Shown piece after piece: positions 34,075 through 42,726 of a stretch of DNA of 64,000 bases. The translations under genes and the position numbers were made by a program. A model generated the notes under the pieces. That model was given only the letters and a program-made list of their open reading frames with translations, did not search any database and was not told where the DNA came from. The DNA is from Chryseobacterium sp. FP211-J200 (GTDB taxonomy: Bacteria; Bacteroidota; Bacteroidia; Flavobacteriales; Weeksellaceae). The stretch spans positions 62,001-126,000 of the forward strand of contig NZ_LSHB01000056.1 of assembly GCF_001643375.1 (NCBI RefSeq), given 5' to 3'. The stretch's first letter is position 1, and each line of letters starts with the position of its first letter.

Positions 34075-35606
34075 TCAAGAAATTAAGTTTTTTTATAAGT
34101 ATCATCCTTTTCGGAAGCGCATTTGGACAAAAAGACAAAGAGGTTTTGCAAAAGCAGAACGCAGATTTGAAGAAACAGATTTCTTCTCTCAATGCGACGT
34201 TGAATCAAACCAAGCAAGAATCCAAACTTTCCATTTCCTACCTTAACGCTGTAAATCAAAAACTTAGCCTGCGAGAAAAAGTTTACCGCAATACTCAGAA
34301 GCAGAAACGATTTATCGAAGATGATATTTATAAACGTCAGTTGGAGATCAACAAAAACAATCGTGAGCTGGAAGTTCTCCGAAAAAACTACGCTGAAATT
34401 CTTGTAAAAGCCTACAAAACAAAAGGTGTACAAAACAAAGTAACCTTCATTCTCTCTTCCAAAAATATGGGAGAGGCGCTTAATAGAATCGAATATTTGA
34501 AAAGATATTCTGAATATCAAGACAAGAAAGCAGCAGAAATTTCTAACAAGGCGAATGAAATCAAGAAAAATATTACGCTCAAGAAAAGATCTGTTTCCGA
34601 GAAAGACAACCTTTTATTATCTCAGAAAAAAGACCTTGCTACCATAGAAGCAGAAAGAATAGAGAAGCAAAAACTATTAGACGACTTCAAAAAGAACGAA
34701 GTTAAACTTACCGCCGAACTTAGACAAAAACAGACGCAATCCAAGGAATTGGAGCGCCAGATCAGAAATATCATTGCTGAAGAGATCAGAATTGCCAAAG
34801 CAAAAGAAGAAGCAGAAAGGAAAGCTGAAGCAGAAAGAAAAAGACTGGCCGATATTGCTGCCAAAAAAGAAAAAGACAGGATTGAAGCTGAAAACAGAGC
34901 CAAGATCGCCGCTGCCGAAGCCGAAAGGAAAAGAGCAGAACTAGAAGCAAAACGCGCTACGGAATTAGCCGCAAAACGTGCAGAAGAAGAAAGGAAATTA
35001 GCCGAAACAAACAAGGCGATCGAAAGAAAAGAAGCTGCAGAAAGAGCTACCAAGGAAGCTGCGGACAGAGCTAAAATAGCAAATGAAAGAGCTGCTGCTG
35101 CAAAAGCCAACGAAGTAGCCGTCAACAAAAAGAATGATGATGCCAAAGATGAAGTAGAAAAAAAGGTGATGAAAAGCTATGGCGTAGGTTCCACGGTTGG
35201 AAATAACTTTGCAGACAACAAGGGAAGAATAGGTTTCCCTGTAGAAAAAGGAACTGTGACACACCGATTTGGAAGACAGCCACATCCAGTCTTCAAAAAT
35301 ATTGTTGAAGAAAATATCGGGATCAAAATATCAGTTGCAAAAGGCACAAAAGCAAGATGTGTTTTCCCAGGTGTCGTTTCCAGTATTCAGGCTATCAACG
35401 GTAGCAGAACGGTTGTTGTGAAGCACGGAAACTACTTTACAGTCTACTCCAACCTTGCCAGTACTCTAGTAAAAGCCAACCAGCAAGTTTCTGCGGGAAC
35501 GCTTATTGGAGAAGTTGGCAGTGATTTTGATGAATCTATTACATTGGATTTCCAGATCTGGAGTGGTACAAATCCAGTTGATCCATTAGGTTGGGTTTCG
35601 TATTAA
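34071..35606 (+). CDS. EnvC-like murein hydrolase activator (degenerate M23 domain)
   Basis: 511 residues. Signal peptide 1-19, two long coiled-coil regions (about 20-110 and 150-250), and an Ala/Glu/Lys/Arg-rich helix (about 245-360). A C-terminal LytM/M23 domain (about 385-511) follows. That domain has HRFGRQPHPVF and ends LDFQIWSGTNPVDPLGWVSY. The zinc ligands of active M23 enzymes are missing: HxH is replaced by LDF, and the GVDI-type Asp site by IGIKI. Such degenerate LytM proteins activate amidases at the division site. It is co-translated with the DUF4292 lipoprotein. Confidence 0.88.
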   Translation: MIKKLSFFISIILFGSAFGQKDKEVLQKQNADLKKQISSLNATLNQTKQESKLSISYLNAVNQKLSLREKVYRNTQKQKRFIEDDIYKRQLEINKNNRELEVLRKNYAEILVKAYKTKGVQNKVTFILSSKNMGEALNRIEYLKRYSEYQDKKAAEISNKANEIKKNITLKKRSVSEKDNLLLSQKKDLATIEAERIEKQKLLDDFKKNEVKLTAELRQKQTQSKELERQIRNIIAEEIRIAKAKEEAERKAEAERKRLADIAAKKEKDRIEAENRAKIAAAEAERKRAELEAKRATELAAKRAEEERKLAETNKAIERKEAAERATKEAADRAKIANERAAAAKANEVAVNKKNDDAKDEVEKKVMKSYGVGSTVGNNFADNKGRIGFPVEKGTVTHRFGRQPHPVFKNIVEENIGIKISVAKGTKARCVFPGVVSSIQAINGSRTVVVKHGNYFTVYSNLASTLVKANQQVSAGTLIGEVGSDFDESITLDFQIWSGTNPVDPLGWVSY

Positions 35607-35623
35607 AAAATAATTTAACTTTG
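35591..35623 (+). promoter_or_regulatory. Promoter of tatA
   Basis: TTG (35591-35593), 22 bases, TAACTTTG (35616-35623); the box ends 13 bases before the tatA ATG. Confidence 0.65.
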
Positions 35624-35636
35624 TAAAAAAATTAAG

Positions 35637-35849
35637 ATGATAATATCAACTGTTATATTAAGTATTTCTTGGCAGCATATCCTAATTGTAGCCTTGATAT
35701 TGCTTTTGTTGTTCGGAGGTAAAAAAATCCCTGAATTGATGAAAGGTTTGGGCTCTGGTATAAAAGAGTTTAAAGACGCTGTAAAAGAAGAGGATAAAAA
35801 GAAAGATCCTAATTCTACCACCAATAATGAACCTAATCAAAATCTATAA
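35637..35849 (+). CDS. tatA: Twin-arginine translocase subunit TatA/E
   Basis: 70 residues. One N-terminal transmembrane helix ([24 protein letters not shown]) followed by the amphipathic helix [19 protein letters not shown] and a short disordered charged tail, the normal TatA/E layout and size. It forms the pore of the Tat system that exports folded proteins. TatC is not in the window. It likely starts a transcript with DUF4254 and the lipoprotein gene that follow. Confidence 0.9.
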   Translation: MIISTVILSISWQHILIVALILLLLFGGKKIPELMKGLGSGIKEFKDAVKEEDKKKDPNSTTNNEPNQNL

Positions 35850-35858
35850 GAATTATTG

Positions 35859-36473
35859 ATGAGTTTAACAGAAAAATCATGGGAGATCTTTAACCAATCG
35901 GTTAAGGATTATCATATTAATGACGACGTTAATTCACTAGAAAACAATCCATTCCAAGCTGACAGTTTGGAATGGATTTTGTATTCAAAGAACTGGATTG
36001 ATACCGTTCAATGGCATTTGGAAGATATTATTCGTGAAGAAGATATCGACCCTACAGAAGCTTTAAAAATAAAAAGAAGAATTGATAAACTCAACCAAAA
36101 AAGGACAGATCTGGTAGAACAGATCGATTTTTGGTTTTATAAAAACTTCGAAAATATTACTTCTGACCCAGATGCAAGAATTAACAGCGAAACTCCGGCT
36201 TGGTGTATAGATCGATTTTCGATATTATCTTTGAAAATATATCATATGTCTATTGAGGCTTCTCGTGCAGATGCTTCTGAAGAACATAAATTACAATGTT
36301 CACAAAAGTTAAATGTACTTTTGGAGCAGAAAAAAGACCTTTCCACAGCCATAGACCAACTGCTTTCTGATATTGAGAACGGTAAAGTTAAGATGAAGCT
36401 TTATAAGCAAATGAAGATGTATAATGACGAAAGTCTTAATCCGATCCTGTATCAAAAAATGCAGAAAAAATGA
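35859..36473 (+). CDS. DUF4254 domain-containing protein
   Basis: 204 residues from the ATG at 35859 (MSLTEKSWEIF); a TTG just before it is not preferred. The core FQADSLEWILYSKNWIDTVQWHLEDIIREEDIDP is the signature of DUF4254, a cytoplasmic helical family found in Bacteroidetes. Its function is unknown. It starts 9 bases after tatA and overlaps the next gene by 4 bases, which points to one operon. Confidence 0.88.
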   Translation: MSLTEKSWEIFNQSVKDYHINDDVNSLENNPFQADSLEWILYSKNWIDTVQWHLEDIIREEDIDPTEALKIKRRIDKLNQKRTDLVEQIDFWFYKNFENITSDPDARINSETPAWCIDRFSILSLKIYHMSIEASRADASEEHKLQCSQKLNVLLEQKKDLSTAIDQLLSDIENGKVKMKLYKQMKMYNDESLNPILYQKMQKK

Positions 36474-36928
36474 AAAGTTTCCATAAACTTTTAACGATAA
36501 CAATTATTACAGTCTTTTTAGGATCTTGTTCTACAAATTCCGCAGCGTCGGAACAGGTACAATCTGACATGCTTTCAGACACCTATGCCTATCTTACTCC
36601 AGAAGCTATTGTTTATGCTTCGTCCATTTCCAATTTGATTGCAACATTTCCAAAATTCAGGAATGATGCTGTGAACAGAGAGGTCTCTTCTTTGAAAGGT
36701 TCACTTTCAGATTATTTGGGCGCTGTCAGAGATTTTAACCAATCTTCAAAGCATCGATCACTGGAGGATTTTGAAAAGTATTACAAAAAGATCCAAAAGC
36801 TTAGAAAGTTTATGGTAAAAGATGATGACGAGGTTTTGAACAGATACATGGTCAAAATCAAAACCAACATCAATCTTCTTGAAGCTTCTCAATCTAAAAT
36901 AGATGAGACTTCTATGTCTTCCAACTAA
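36470..36928 (+). CDS. Small lipoprotein, hypothetical
   Basis: 152 residues. Signal peptide with lipobox FLGSC (about Cys20), followed by a short Ser/Thr-rich linker and a helical domain (about 50-150). The sequence contains SISNLIATFPKFRNDAVNREV and LEDFEKYYKKIQKLRKFM. I recognise no family. It is translationally coupled to the DUF4254 gene (ATGA overlap at 36470-36473) and precedes ribA by 22 bases, so the operon probably runs tatA-DUF4254-lipoprotein-ribA. Confidence 0.75.
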   Translation: MKSFHKLLTITIITVFLGSCSTNSAASEQVQSDMLSDTYAYLTPEAIVYASSISNLIATFPKFRNDAVNREVSSLKGSLSDYLGAVRDFNQSSKHRSLEDFEKYYKKIQKLRKFMVKDDDEVLNRYMVKIKTNINLLEASQSKIDETSMSSN

Positions 36929-36950
36929 TTATTACTACTCCATTTAATTA

Positions 36951-37547
36951 ATGTTACAATTACAAGCAGAATCGAATGTTCCCACAGATTTCGGGGAATT
37001 CAGAATGATGGCTTTTTCCGAAAACGAGAAAGACTGGATGCCACATATGGCTCTGATTGCTAAAAATACAGACCTTAGTAAACCCGTCAACGTAAGAATC
37101 CACTCGGAATGTATTACCGGAGAGGTTTTCCACTCGCAAAAGTGTGAATGTGGACAGCAACTGAATACAGCGATGCAATATATGCAGGAAAACGGCGGAA
37201 TAATCATCTACCTTAGACAAGAGGGCAGAAACATAGGAATCATCAATAAGTTGAAAGCTTACGCTTTGCAAGAGAGAGGATTTGACACCGTTCAAGCCAA
37301 TCTGGAACTAGGATTGCCAGCAGACGACCGTAATTTTGATATTGCGATAGAAATGCTTAAAAAATTAGAGGTGAAGTCTCTCAATCTGATGACCAACAAT
37401 CCGGAAAAGATTAAAATCATTGAGGATAGCGATATTAACTTCAATTCTAGAATACCTTTGCAGATCAAGTCAAACTTGTCCAGCGCATCTTACCTCAAAA
37501 CTAAGAAAGACTTTTTCGGACATCTCTTGGATGACGAGAATTCTTGA
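36951..37547 (+). CDS. ribA: GTP cyclohydrolase II
   Basis: 198 residues, complete and at the usual size. It opens the imidazole ring of GTP as the first step of riboflavin synthesis. All zinc ligands are present in SECITGEVFHSQKCECG (Cys54, Cys65, Cys67, the same numbers as in E. coli RibA). YLRQEGRNIGIINKLKAYALQERGFDTVQANLELG and LMTNNPEKI carry the GTP-binding and catalytic residues. This stand-alone enzyme supplies the activity missing from the RibB fusion at 18193-19314. Confidence 0.95.
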   Translation: MLQLQAESNVPTDFGEFRMMAFSENEKDWMPHMALIAKNTDLSKPVNVRIHSECITGEVFHSQKCECGQQLNTAMQYMQENGGIIIYLRQEGRNIGIINKLKAYALQERGFDTVQANLELGLPADDRNFDIAIEMLKKLEVKSLNLMTNNPEKIKIIEDSDINFNSRIPLQIKSNLSSASYLKTKKDFFGHLLDDENS

Positions 37548-37560
37548 TCATAAAAACAAA

Positions 37561-37584
37561 AAAAACCGTCTTGCGACGGTTTTT
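37561..37584. terminator. Bidirectional terminator between ribA and HU genes
   Basis: Perfect 9-bp stem AAAACCGTC / GACGGTTTT with the loop TTGC; A-tract before and T-tract after serve both convergent genes. Confidence 0.85.
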
Positions 37585-37607
37585 TATTTGAATAAACTCA
37601 AATAAAA

Positions 37608-37907
37608 TTATTTTTTCTTACCTGTAGCAGGACCAGCAACCGCAGTAGCCAAATCAGCTCCAGCTTTAAATTTAGCAACAGTTTTTGCTTCAATTTGGAT
37701 TGGTTTTTTAGTTGCAGGGTTGATACCTTGTCTTGCAGCTCTTTCAGATACTGAGAAAGTACCGAAACCTACTAGAGATACTTTACCGTCTTTTTTCTTA
37801 AGTGTTTCTGTTACGTGAGCAACAAAAGATTCCAAAGCTTTTTTAGCAGCAGCTTTTGTGATTTCTGCATCCTTCGCGATAGCGTCGATTAATTCAGACT
37901 TGTTCAT
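37608..37907 (-). CDS. HU family DNA-binding protein
   Basis: 99 residues, beginning MNKSELIDAIAKDAEITKAAAKKALESF. The DNA-binding arm is GFGTFSVSERAARQGINPATKKPIQIEAKTVAKFKAG with the proline tip, and there is a short Ala/Gly/Lys-rich tail. HU is a dimeric, histone-like nucleoid protein of about 90 residues. A second copy with different arm residues is at 60845-61135. A full TTTG-N19-TATATTTG promoter lies upstream (37940-37970), suggesting strong expression. Confidence 0.93.
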   Translation of the reverse strand: MNKSELIDAIAKDAEITKAAAKKALESFVAHVTETLKKKDGKVSLVGFGTFSVSERAARQGINPATKKPIQIEAKTVAKFKAGADLATAVAGPATGKKK

Positions 37908-37939
37908 AATATTTATTAATTAAAGTTATGTTGTTATAG

Positions 37940-37970
37940 CAAATATAAGACAATTTTCATATCGTGCAAA
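37940..37970 (-). promoter_or_regulatory. Promoter of the HU gene
   Basis: On the minus strand TTTG (37967-37970), 19 bases, TATATTTG (37940-37947): exact consensus. Confidence 0.75.
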
Positions 37971-38253
37971 TATTTTTATAAAATTTAGTGAAGTACGTAT
38001 CTTTCTTTTTAAAACGATGCATTTTCGACAAATCAAATTTTTACGAAAACACTCGATTTATTAAATATGATTTTTAATAATTTACCTTTATTCATCAACA
38101 ATGATAATAAGTATTATTAAAATTTTGTCATATTCATAAATTCATAAAAACAAATGTTGATTTTAAAACTATCTACAATGGTGCTTGAATAGAAAAATGA
38201 TGCCACTTTTTGAGGAAACACAAAATCTTCTTTTCCACTTTTATTATTTAACG
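37971..38253. other. A+T-rich intergenic stretch between HU and panD
   Basis: The interval between the divergent HU and panD promoters has no credible coding frame, hairpin or repeat that I can see. One minus-strand frame crosses into panD, but its composition is that of antisense noise. Confidence 0.5.
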
Positions 38254-38261
38254 TAAATTTG
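38254..38261 (+). promoter_or_regulatory. -7 box for panD, 5 bases from the start codon
   Basis: TAAATTTG, perfect; only five bases separate it from the panD ATG at 38267, so the mRNA is probably leaderless or nearly so. Confidence 0.6.
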
Positions 38262-38266
38262 CAACT

Positions 38267-38617
38267 ATGTTTATCGAAGTTTTTAAATCGAAAATCCACA
38301 GGGTTCGTGTCACGGCATCAGACCTTGATTATATTGGAAGCATTACCATTGATGAAGACCTTATAGAAGCGGCCGGCTTGATTGTTGGCGAACGAGTCTA
38401 TATCGTGAACGTGAATAACGGCGAACGTTTTGACACGTACGTCATCAAAGGGAAAAGAAAATCCGGCGAAATATGTCTTAACGGTCCAGCGGCCAGAAAA
38501 GTCCAAAAAGGCGATATTATCATCATTATAGCCTATGCACAGATGAGTCCTGAGGAAGCCAAAGATTTCCAGCCAAAAATCGTTTTCCCGGACGAAGCGA
38601 CTAATCTTCTTACATAA
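38267..38617 (+). CDS. panD: Aspartate 1-decarboxylase
   Basis: 116 residues. The pro-enzyme makes beta-alanine for pantothenate and CoA. Self-cleavage occurs at Gly24-Ser25 within DYIGSITID, giving the pyruvoyl group; the Lys9 region ([11 protein letters not shown]), [19 protein letters not shown], and [12 protein letters not shown] are also conserved. The start is secure because the N-terminus ([13 protein letters not shown]) matches the family, and the -7 box is only five bases upstream. Confidence 0.93.
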   Translation: MFIEVFKSKIHRVRVTASDLDYIGSITIDEDLIEAAGLIVGERVYIVNVNNGERFDTYVIKGKRKSGEICLNGPAARKVQKGDIIIIIAYAQMSPEEAKDFQPKIVFPDEATNLLT

Positions 38618-38623
38618 TTACTT

Positions 38624-39646
38624 TTGGAAGAAAAAAAATCCTCAACGCTTAAGAATCTGATCACTGTTTTGGTATCTATTGCTATTGCAGGATTGTTCCT
38701 TTGGTTAGCATTGCGAGGATTGGACTTTGACAAAATCAAAGGCTCCTTACAAAAAGCCAATTACCTTTGGGTCGCTTTCGCGGCAGTTTTTGGTGTTTCA
38801 GCTTATTGGTTCAGAGCCATCCGTTGGAATCTGTTGTTGGAACCTATGGGTCATAAGATCTCAAATACCAATTCACTTTGGTCACTTTCTTTCGGATATT
38901 TGATGAATCTAACCATTCCAAGGAGTGGTGAAGTTGCTCGTTCCACAGCGCTTTATGGTGTGGAAAAAGTTCCGGTTGATAAATCATTTGGAACGATTAT
39001 TTTGGAAAGAGTTGTCGATTTGGTTTGTATGGGGATCTTCGCATTATTAACTTTGATTTTCAAATATGATGCGCTTTTGGCCTTCTACAAAGCGGCGACT
39101 CAACAAAAAAACCAAACGACACCGAAATCAGATTCAAACATAACTTACATTATCTTAGGTTGTGTAGTTTTTATCGTAATATTATTGCTCGTTTTCAGGA
39201 AATCATTACAAAAACTTTCTATTTATAATAAAGTTATCGACTTCGGAAAAGGAATTATTGAAGGTTTAAAATCTATTTTGACCTTAGAGCAAAAAGGAAA
39301 ATTCATCCTTTACACAGCGGGAATCTGGATTTGCTATTTCTTCGCTTCTTATCTAGTTTGCTTTGCTTTGCCAGAGACCTCCAATTTTACACCGGCAGAC
39401 GGCTGTTTCATCTTAGTCGTTGGAACATTGGGAATGATAATCCCAGCAAGTGGCGGAATTGGTGCTTTTAATTTGGCAATGAAATTTGGATTCACAGCCT
39501 TATTCATTTCGATGGGGAAAGACGCTGTAGAAGGTGGAGAATTGGGACTCGCCTACTCTTTCATCACATTGCCTCTTCAAATCTTAATTATGCTTGTAAT
39601 GGGCTTGATCTCGATTCCGATGTTGGCGAGGAATAGGAAGATCTAA
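38624..39646 (+). CDS. Flippase-like membrane protein (LPG synthase TM-region / UPF0104 family)
   Basis: 340 residues and about 8-9 transmembrane helices. RAIRWNLLLEPMGHKISNTNSLWSLSFGYLMNLTIPRSGEVARSTALYG and AFNLAMKFG are the markers of the family that includes the membrane part of lysylphosphatidylglycerol synthase and AglD. There is no C-terminal aminoacyl-transfer domain, so it is more likely a lipid or glycolipid flippase-type protein. The start is TTG (38624-38626), 6 bases after panD, so they are probably co-transcribed. It converges with sbcC, with stops overlapping by 4 bases. Confidence 0.83.
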   Translation: MEEKKSSTLKNLITVLVSIAIAGLFLWLALRGLDFDKIKGSLQKANYLWVAFAAVFGVSAYWFRAIRWNLLLEPMGHKISNTNSLWSLSFGYLMNLTIPRSGEVARSTALYGVEKVPVDKSFGTIILERVVDLVCMGIFALLTLIFKYDALLAFYKAATQQKNQTTPKSDSNITYIILGCVVFIVILLLVFRKSLQKLSIYNKVIDFGKGIIEGLKSILTLEQKGKFILYTAGIWICYFFASYLVCFALPETSNFTPADGCFILVVGTLGMIIPASGGIGAFNLAMKFGFTALFISMGKDAVEGGELGLAYSFITLPLQILIMLVMGLISIPMLARNRKI

Positions 39647-42600
39647 CTCAGAATCATTTCAATCTTACTTCCTGTTTCTTCATCTTTAGTAATGTTCAGC
39701 GACATTGGGATTTTCTCTTTCAATTCTTCGACGTGCGAAATAATGCCGACGATTCGATTTTCTTTTTGCAGATTCATCAAGGTTTCAAAAACCAAATTCA
39801 CAGATTCTGGGTCTTGTGTTCCAAAACCTTCATCAATAAAGAAAAAGTTCCTCTCCGATTTCGCCTGCGACTGTACACTTTCCGCCAAAGCCAACGCCAA
39901 ACTCAAAGAAACCTGGAAACTCTGTCCGCCAGATAAAGTCTTTACACTTCGTGTTTTGCCCTCATTCAAATAATCAATGATTTCAAATTCATTCTTGTCA
40001 TTGATTTGCAAACTGAGTTGGTTTCTTGTCATTCTATGGAATCTAATGTTTGCATTATCACAAAGTTGTTTCAGATAAATCGACGAAACATATTGCACAA
40101 AACCAGCGCCTTTGAAAAGATTAGAAAGTGTATCAAGATCCGCTTTTCTTAGTAATAATTTATTTTGCTCAAGAATCAATTCTTTCTTGGTTTCAAAGCT
40201 TTTCTGAAAATCCAAAAGTTGTTGTTCGATAATTGTCAACTGCTTTTGCAATTGAGAAATATTTTCCTGAGAAATCAAAAAATCATTCTCCTTTGCCACA
40301 AAATCCGATTCATCGAAATTGGACTCTTTCAATTTCAACTTTAAAGAATTAATGATTTCTTTCAGAGTACTAAAACTGATTTTAAAATCCTGTATTTCCT
40401 TCCTCGACGTCTGGATATCCAAATCCTGAGATAAAATAGTTTCTATTTCCTCAAGGTTTGAGAATGACGATTTTGATAAAACTGATTCTAAATTCTCATC
40501 AATTTCTCCCTTTGCTTTTTGAAGTTCATCAATCTGTTTTGAAATTTGAGAAAGCAACGTTTCCTTAGAAGCGACTTTCGGCGTTGTTTCCAACAAATCT
40601 TTTTGAAATTGCTTGTATTGATTTTCTACCGAACTATTTTTGATAGACAAATTTTCAGATTCACTCTTGATTTCTGACGAATTTGCGGATTCAAAATCTT
40701 TAAAATCGAGAACTTTCAAACTATGCTTTAAATCTGAAATAGAAGTTTCCAGACTGATTTTTTTATTCTTAAAATCAACGATCGCCTCTTCAAAACGTTT
40801 GGTTTCTTTTTGTTGATTTTCTAAAGTTTTCCGATGTTCATCAAGCAATTTCTCTGCAGAAGAAATTTTCTGTTCCAAGGCAAAAGCTTCGGTTTTTTGA
40901 GTGGAAAATTGAGTTTCATCTTCTTTATCAAATTGATTCCAAATGAATTGGTCAGAATGTAGTCTCCGTTTTTTATCAGATTCTTCTTTTTGATTTTCCA
41001 GTTCGACTTTTTGATTTTCCAAAAGCTGTTTCAGCTCCAGAATTTTCTCAATCTGTTTTTCGTCTGTTTTAATTTTCTCAATTGATTTTTCAATTTCAAC
41101 AATTTCACCATTCAAACTTTTCATTGATTCCGAAACATTTTCTGAGACCAAAATCTCCGGATGTTCCAGCGAGCCACAAAGCGGACAAGGTTTTCCGTTC
41201 TCAATATTCTGAGCAAATTCTGACAGTTTTTGAACCAACTCCAAATGACTTTTCTTATTCTGATGATTCAGTTTTTTCTCATTCAAAACAATATTTCTGG
41301 AAGAAAATTCCTCTTTCCAGTTTTCTGGAAATTCATTCAGTAAGATTTGCTGTTTCGCAATTTCTTCAGATTTTGAAAGAATATTTTTTTGAAAATTAGA
41401 CAATTCGGTTTGGTAGTTTTGCCTGATTTGAAACCAGCTTTCAACTTCCATCAGAATTTTAGTATCCGTTTTCTTCGACTTCAAATCCGAAATCGACTTA
41501 GATTCAACATCTATTGTTTTTTGAATCTCAATTTCCTTTTGTTTCGAATCTGAAATAGTTTTTTCGCCTTTTTCAATTCTTTCCAACAAGAGATTTTTTT
41601 GAGTTTTAAAATCCAAAACCTTAGAAACATTCAGCAAATCAACCGCTTTTTGTTTGCTGTTTTCAAGTTGAGCGAAATCATTTTCTAATGCCGAAATGTT
41701 CTGTTTTAATTGATTCAAAGTTTCAGAAAGCGCATCAAATTCACTCTTCGTTGATTCCTGAGTCTTTACATTTTGAGTGATTTCAGAAGACAAACGCTTC
41801 CTTTCCGTCAACAACGATTTGAAGTTTCTTTCCGCAGTTTCAAAAACTTCCAATCGCTGTTCAAGCTTCTGGAATTTTTCATTTTCTGTTTCTTTAATTA
41901 TGAATTCGGCTTCTTTTATTTTAAGATTATCAAAATCGGTTTTGAGGTTTTTGAGTTTCTGAAAATTGGTTTCCAGCTGATTATGAACTTCTTTTTCTTT
42001 ACCAAAATTAATTTTAGAAAGATTCAGTTCTTCATTTTTTTGATTGATAAGCTCTCCTGAAACTTCCTCAAAAGTTCCCAATTTTCCTTCGAGTTCTGCC
42101 AGGTCATATTTGGTTTCGGAAACTTTTGTTGAAACTTTATCCTGCAAATCGTATTTATGAAGTCCGAAGATTTCCTTCATCATTTGCGTTCGGTCTCTTG
42201 CGCCCAATTCCAGAAACTCCTTGAACTGACCTTGTGGAATGATAATCGTTCGCTTGAAATTCTCATAACTCAAACCCAGAATTTGAGAAGCATTCGTATG
42301 TTCCAGTGGAATCCACTCGCCATTTTTTTCTTCGTAAAAACAAGTGTTGTAAACTTTGACATCATCAAAACGTTTCGCATTTCTTCTGAATTCTCGGACT
42401 GTGCGAAACGTTCTGTTTTCATAATTCTGAAAATCAAACTCGATGAAAGACCGATTGCTACGGAGATTCATCATATTGTAAGCGCGACTGTCCTTGCTGT
42501 TCATCCTTTCAGTTTCACCATAAAGTGAAAAACTGACAGCCTCCAAAATTGAAGATTTTCCCGAACCGACTGCCCCAAAAATCCCGAACAAACCAGCTTG

Positions 42601-42678
42601 AGTCAGTTCAGAAAAGTCAATCGTTTGTCTGGTTTGATAGGAATAAAGTCCTTCTATGGTAAGTTTGAGTGGAAGCAT
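39643..42678 (-). CDS. sbcC: DNA repair exonuclease SbcCD, SMC-like ATPase subunit SbcC
   Basis: 1011 residues. The N-terminal Walker A is FGAVGSGKSSILEA, followed by two long coiled-coil arms separated by the zinc hook CPLCG (about residue 496). The C-terminal ABC signature is LSGGQSFQVSLSLALALAES and Walker B is FFFIDEGFGTQD. With SbcD it forms the Mre11-Rad50-like complex that opens hairpins and processes DNA ends. It follows sbcD by 48 bases on the same strand. Confidence 0.93.
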   Translation of the reverse strand: MLPLKLTIEGLYSYQTRQTIDFSELTQAGLFGIFGAVGSGKSSILEAVSFSLYGETERMNSKDSRAYNMMNLRSNRSFIEFDFQNYENRTFRTVREFRRNAKRFDDVKVYNTCFYEEKNGEWIPLEHTNASQILGLSYENFKRTIIIPQGQFKEFLELGARDRTQMMKEIFGLHKYDLQDKVSTKVSETKYDLAELEGKLGTFEEVSGELINQKNEELNLSKINFGKEKEVHNQLETNFQKLKNLKTDFDNLKIKEAEFIIKETENEKFQKLEQRLEVFETAERNFKSLLTERKRLSSEITQNVKTQESTKSEFDALSETLNQLKQNISALENDFAQLENSKQKAVDLLNVSKVLDFKTQKNLLLERIEKGEKTISDSKQKEIEIQKTIDVESKSISDLKSKKTDTKILMEVESWFQIRQNYQTELSNFQKNILSKSEEIAKQQILLNEFPENWKEEFSSRNIVLNEKKLNHQNKKSHLELVQKLSEFAQNIENGKPCPLCGSLEHPEILVSENVSESMKSLNGEIVEIEKSIEKIKTDEKQIEKILELKQLLENQKVELENQKEESDKKRRLHSDQFIWNQFDKEDETQFSTQKTEAFALEQKISSAEKLLDEHRKTLENQQKETKRFEEAIVDFKNKKISLETSISDLKHSLKVLDFKDFESANSSEIKSESENLSIKNSSVENQYKQFQKDLLETTPKVASKETLLSQISKQIDELQKAKGEIDENLESVLSKSSFSNLEEIETILSQDLDIQTSRKEIQDFKISFSTLKEIINSLKLKLKESNFDESDFVAKENDFLISQENISQLQKQLTIIEQQLLDFQKSFETKKELILEQNKLLLRKADLDTLSNLFKGAGFVQYVSSIYLKQLCDNANIRFHRMTRNQLSLQINDKNEFEIIDYLNEGKTRSVKTLSGGQSFQVSLSLALALAESVQSQAKSERNFFFIDEGFGTQDPESVNLVFETLMNLQKENRIVGIISHVEELKEKIPMSLNITKDEETGSKIEMILS

Positions 42679-42726
42679 TTTGGTCGTTGGTTGATTGTCT
42701 TTTGAATCTTAAAATTTTATCTTTCT

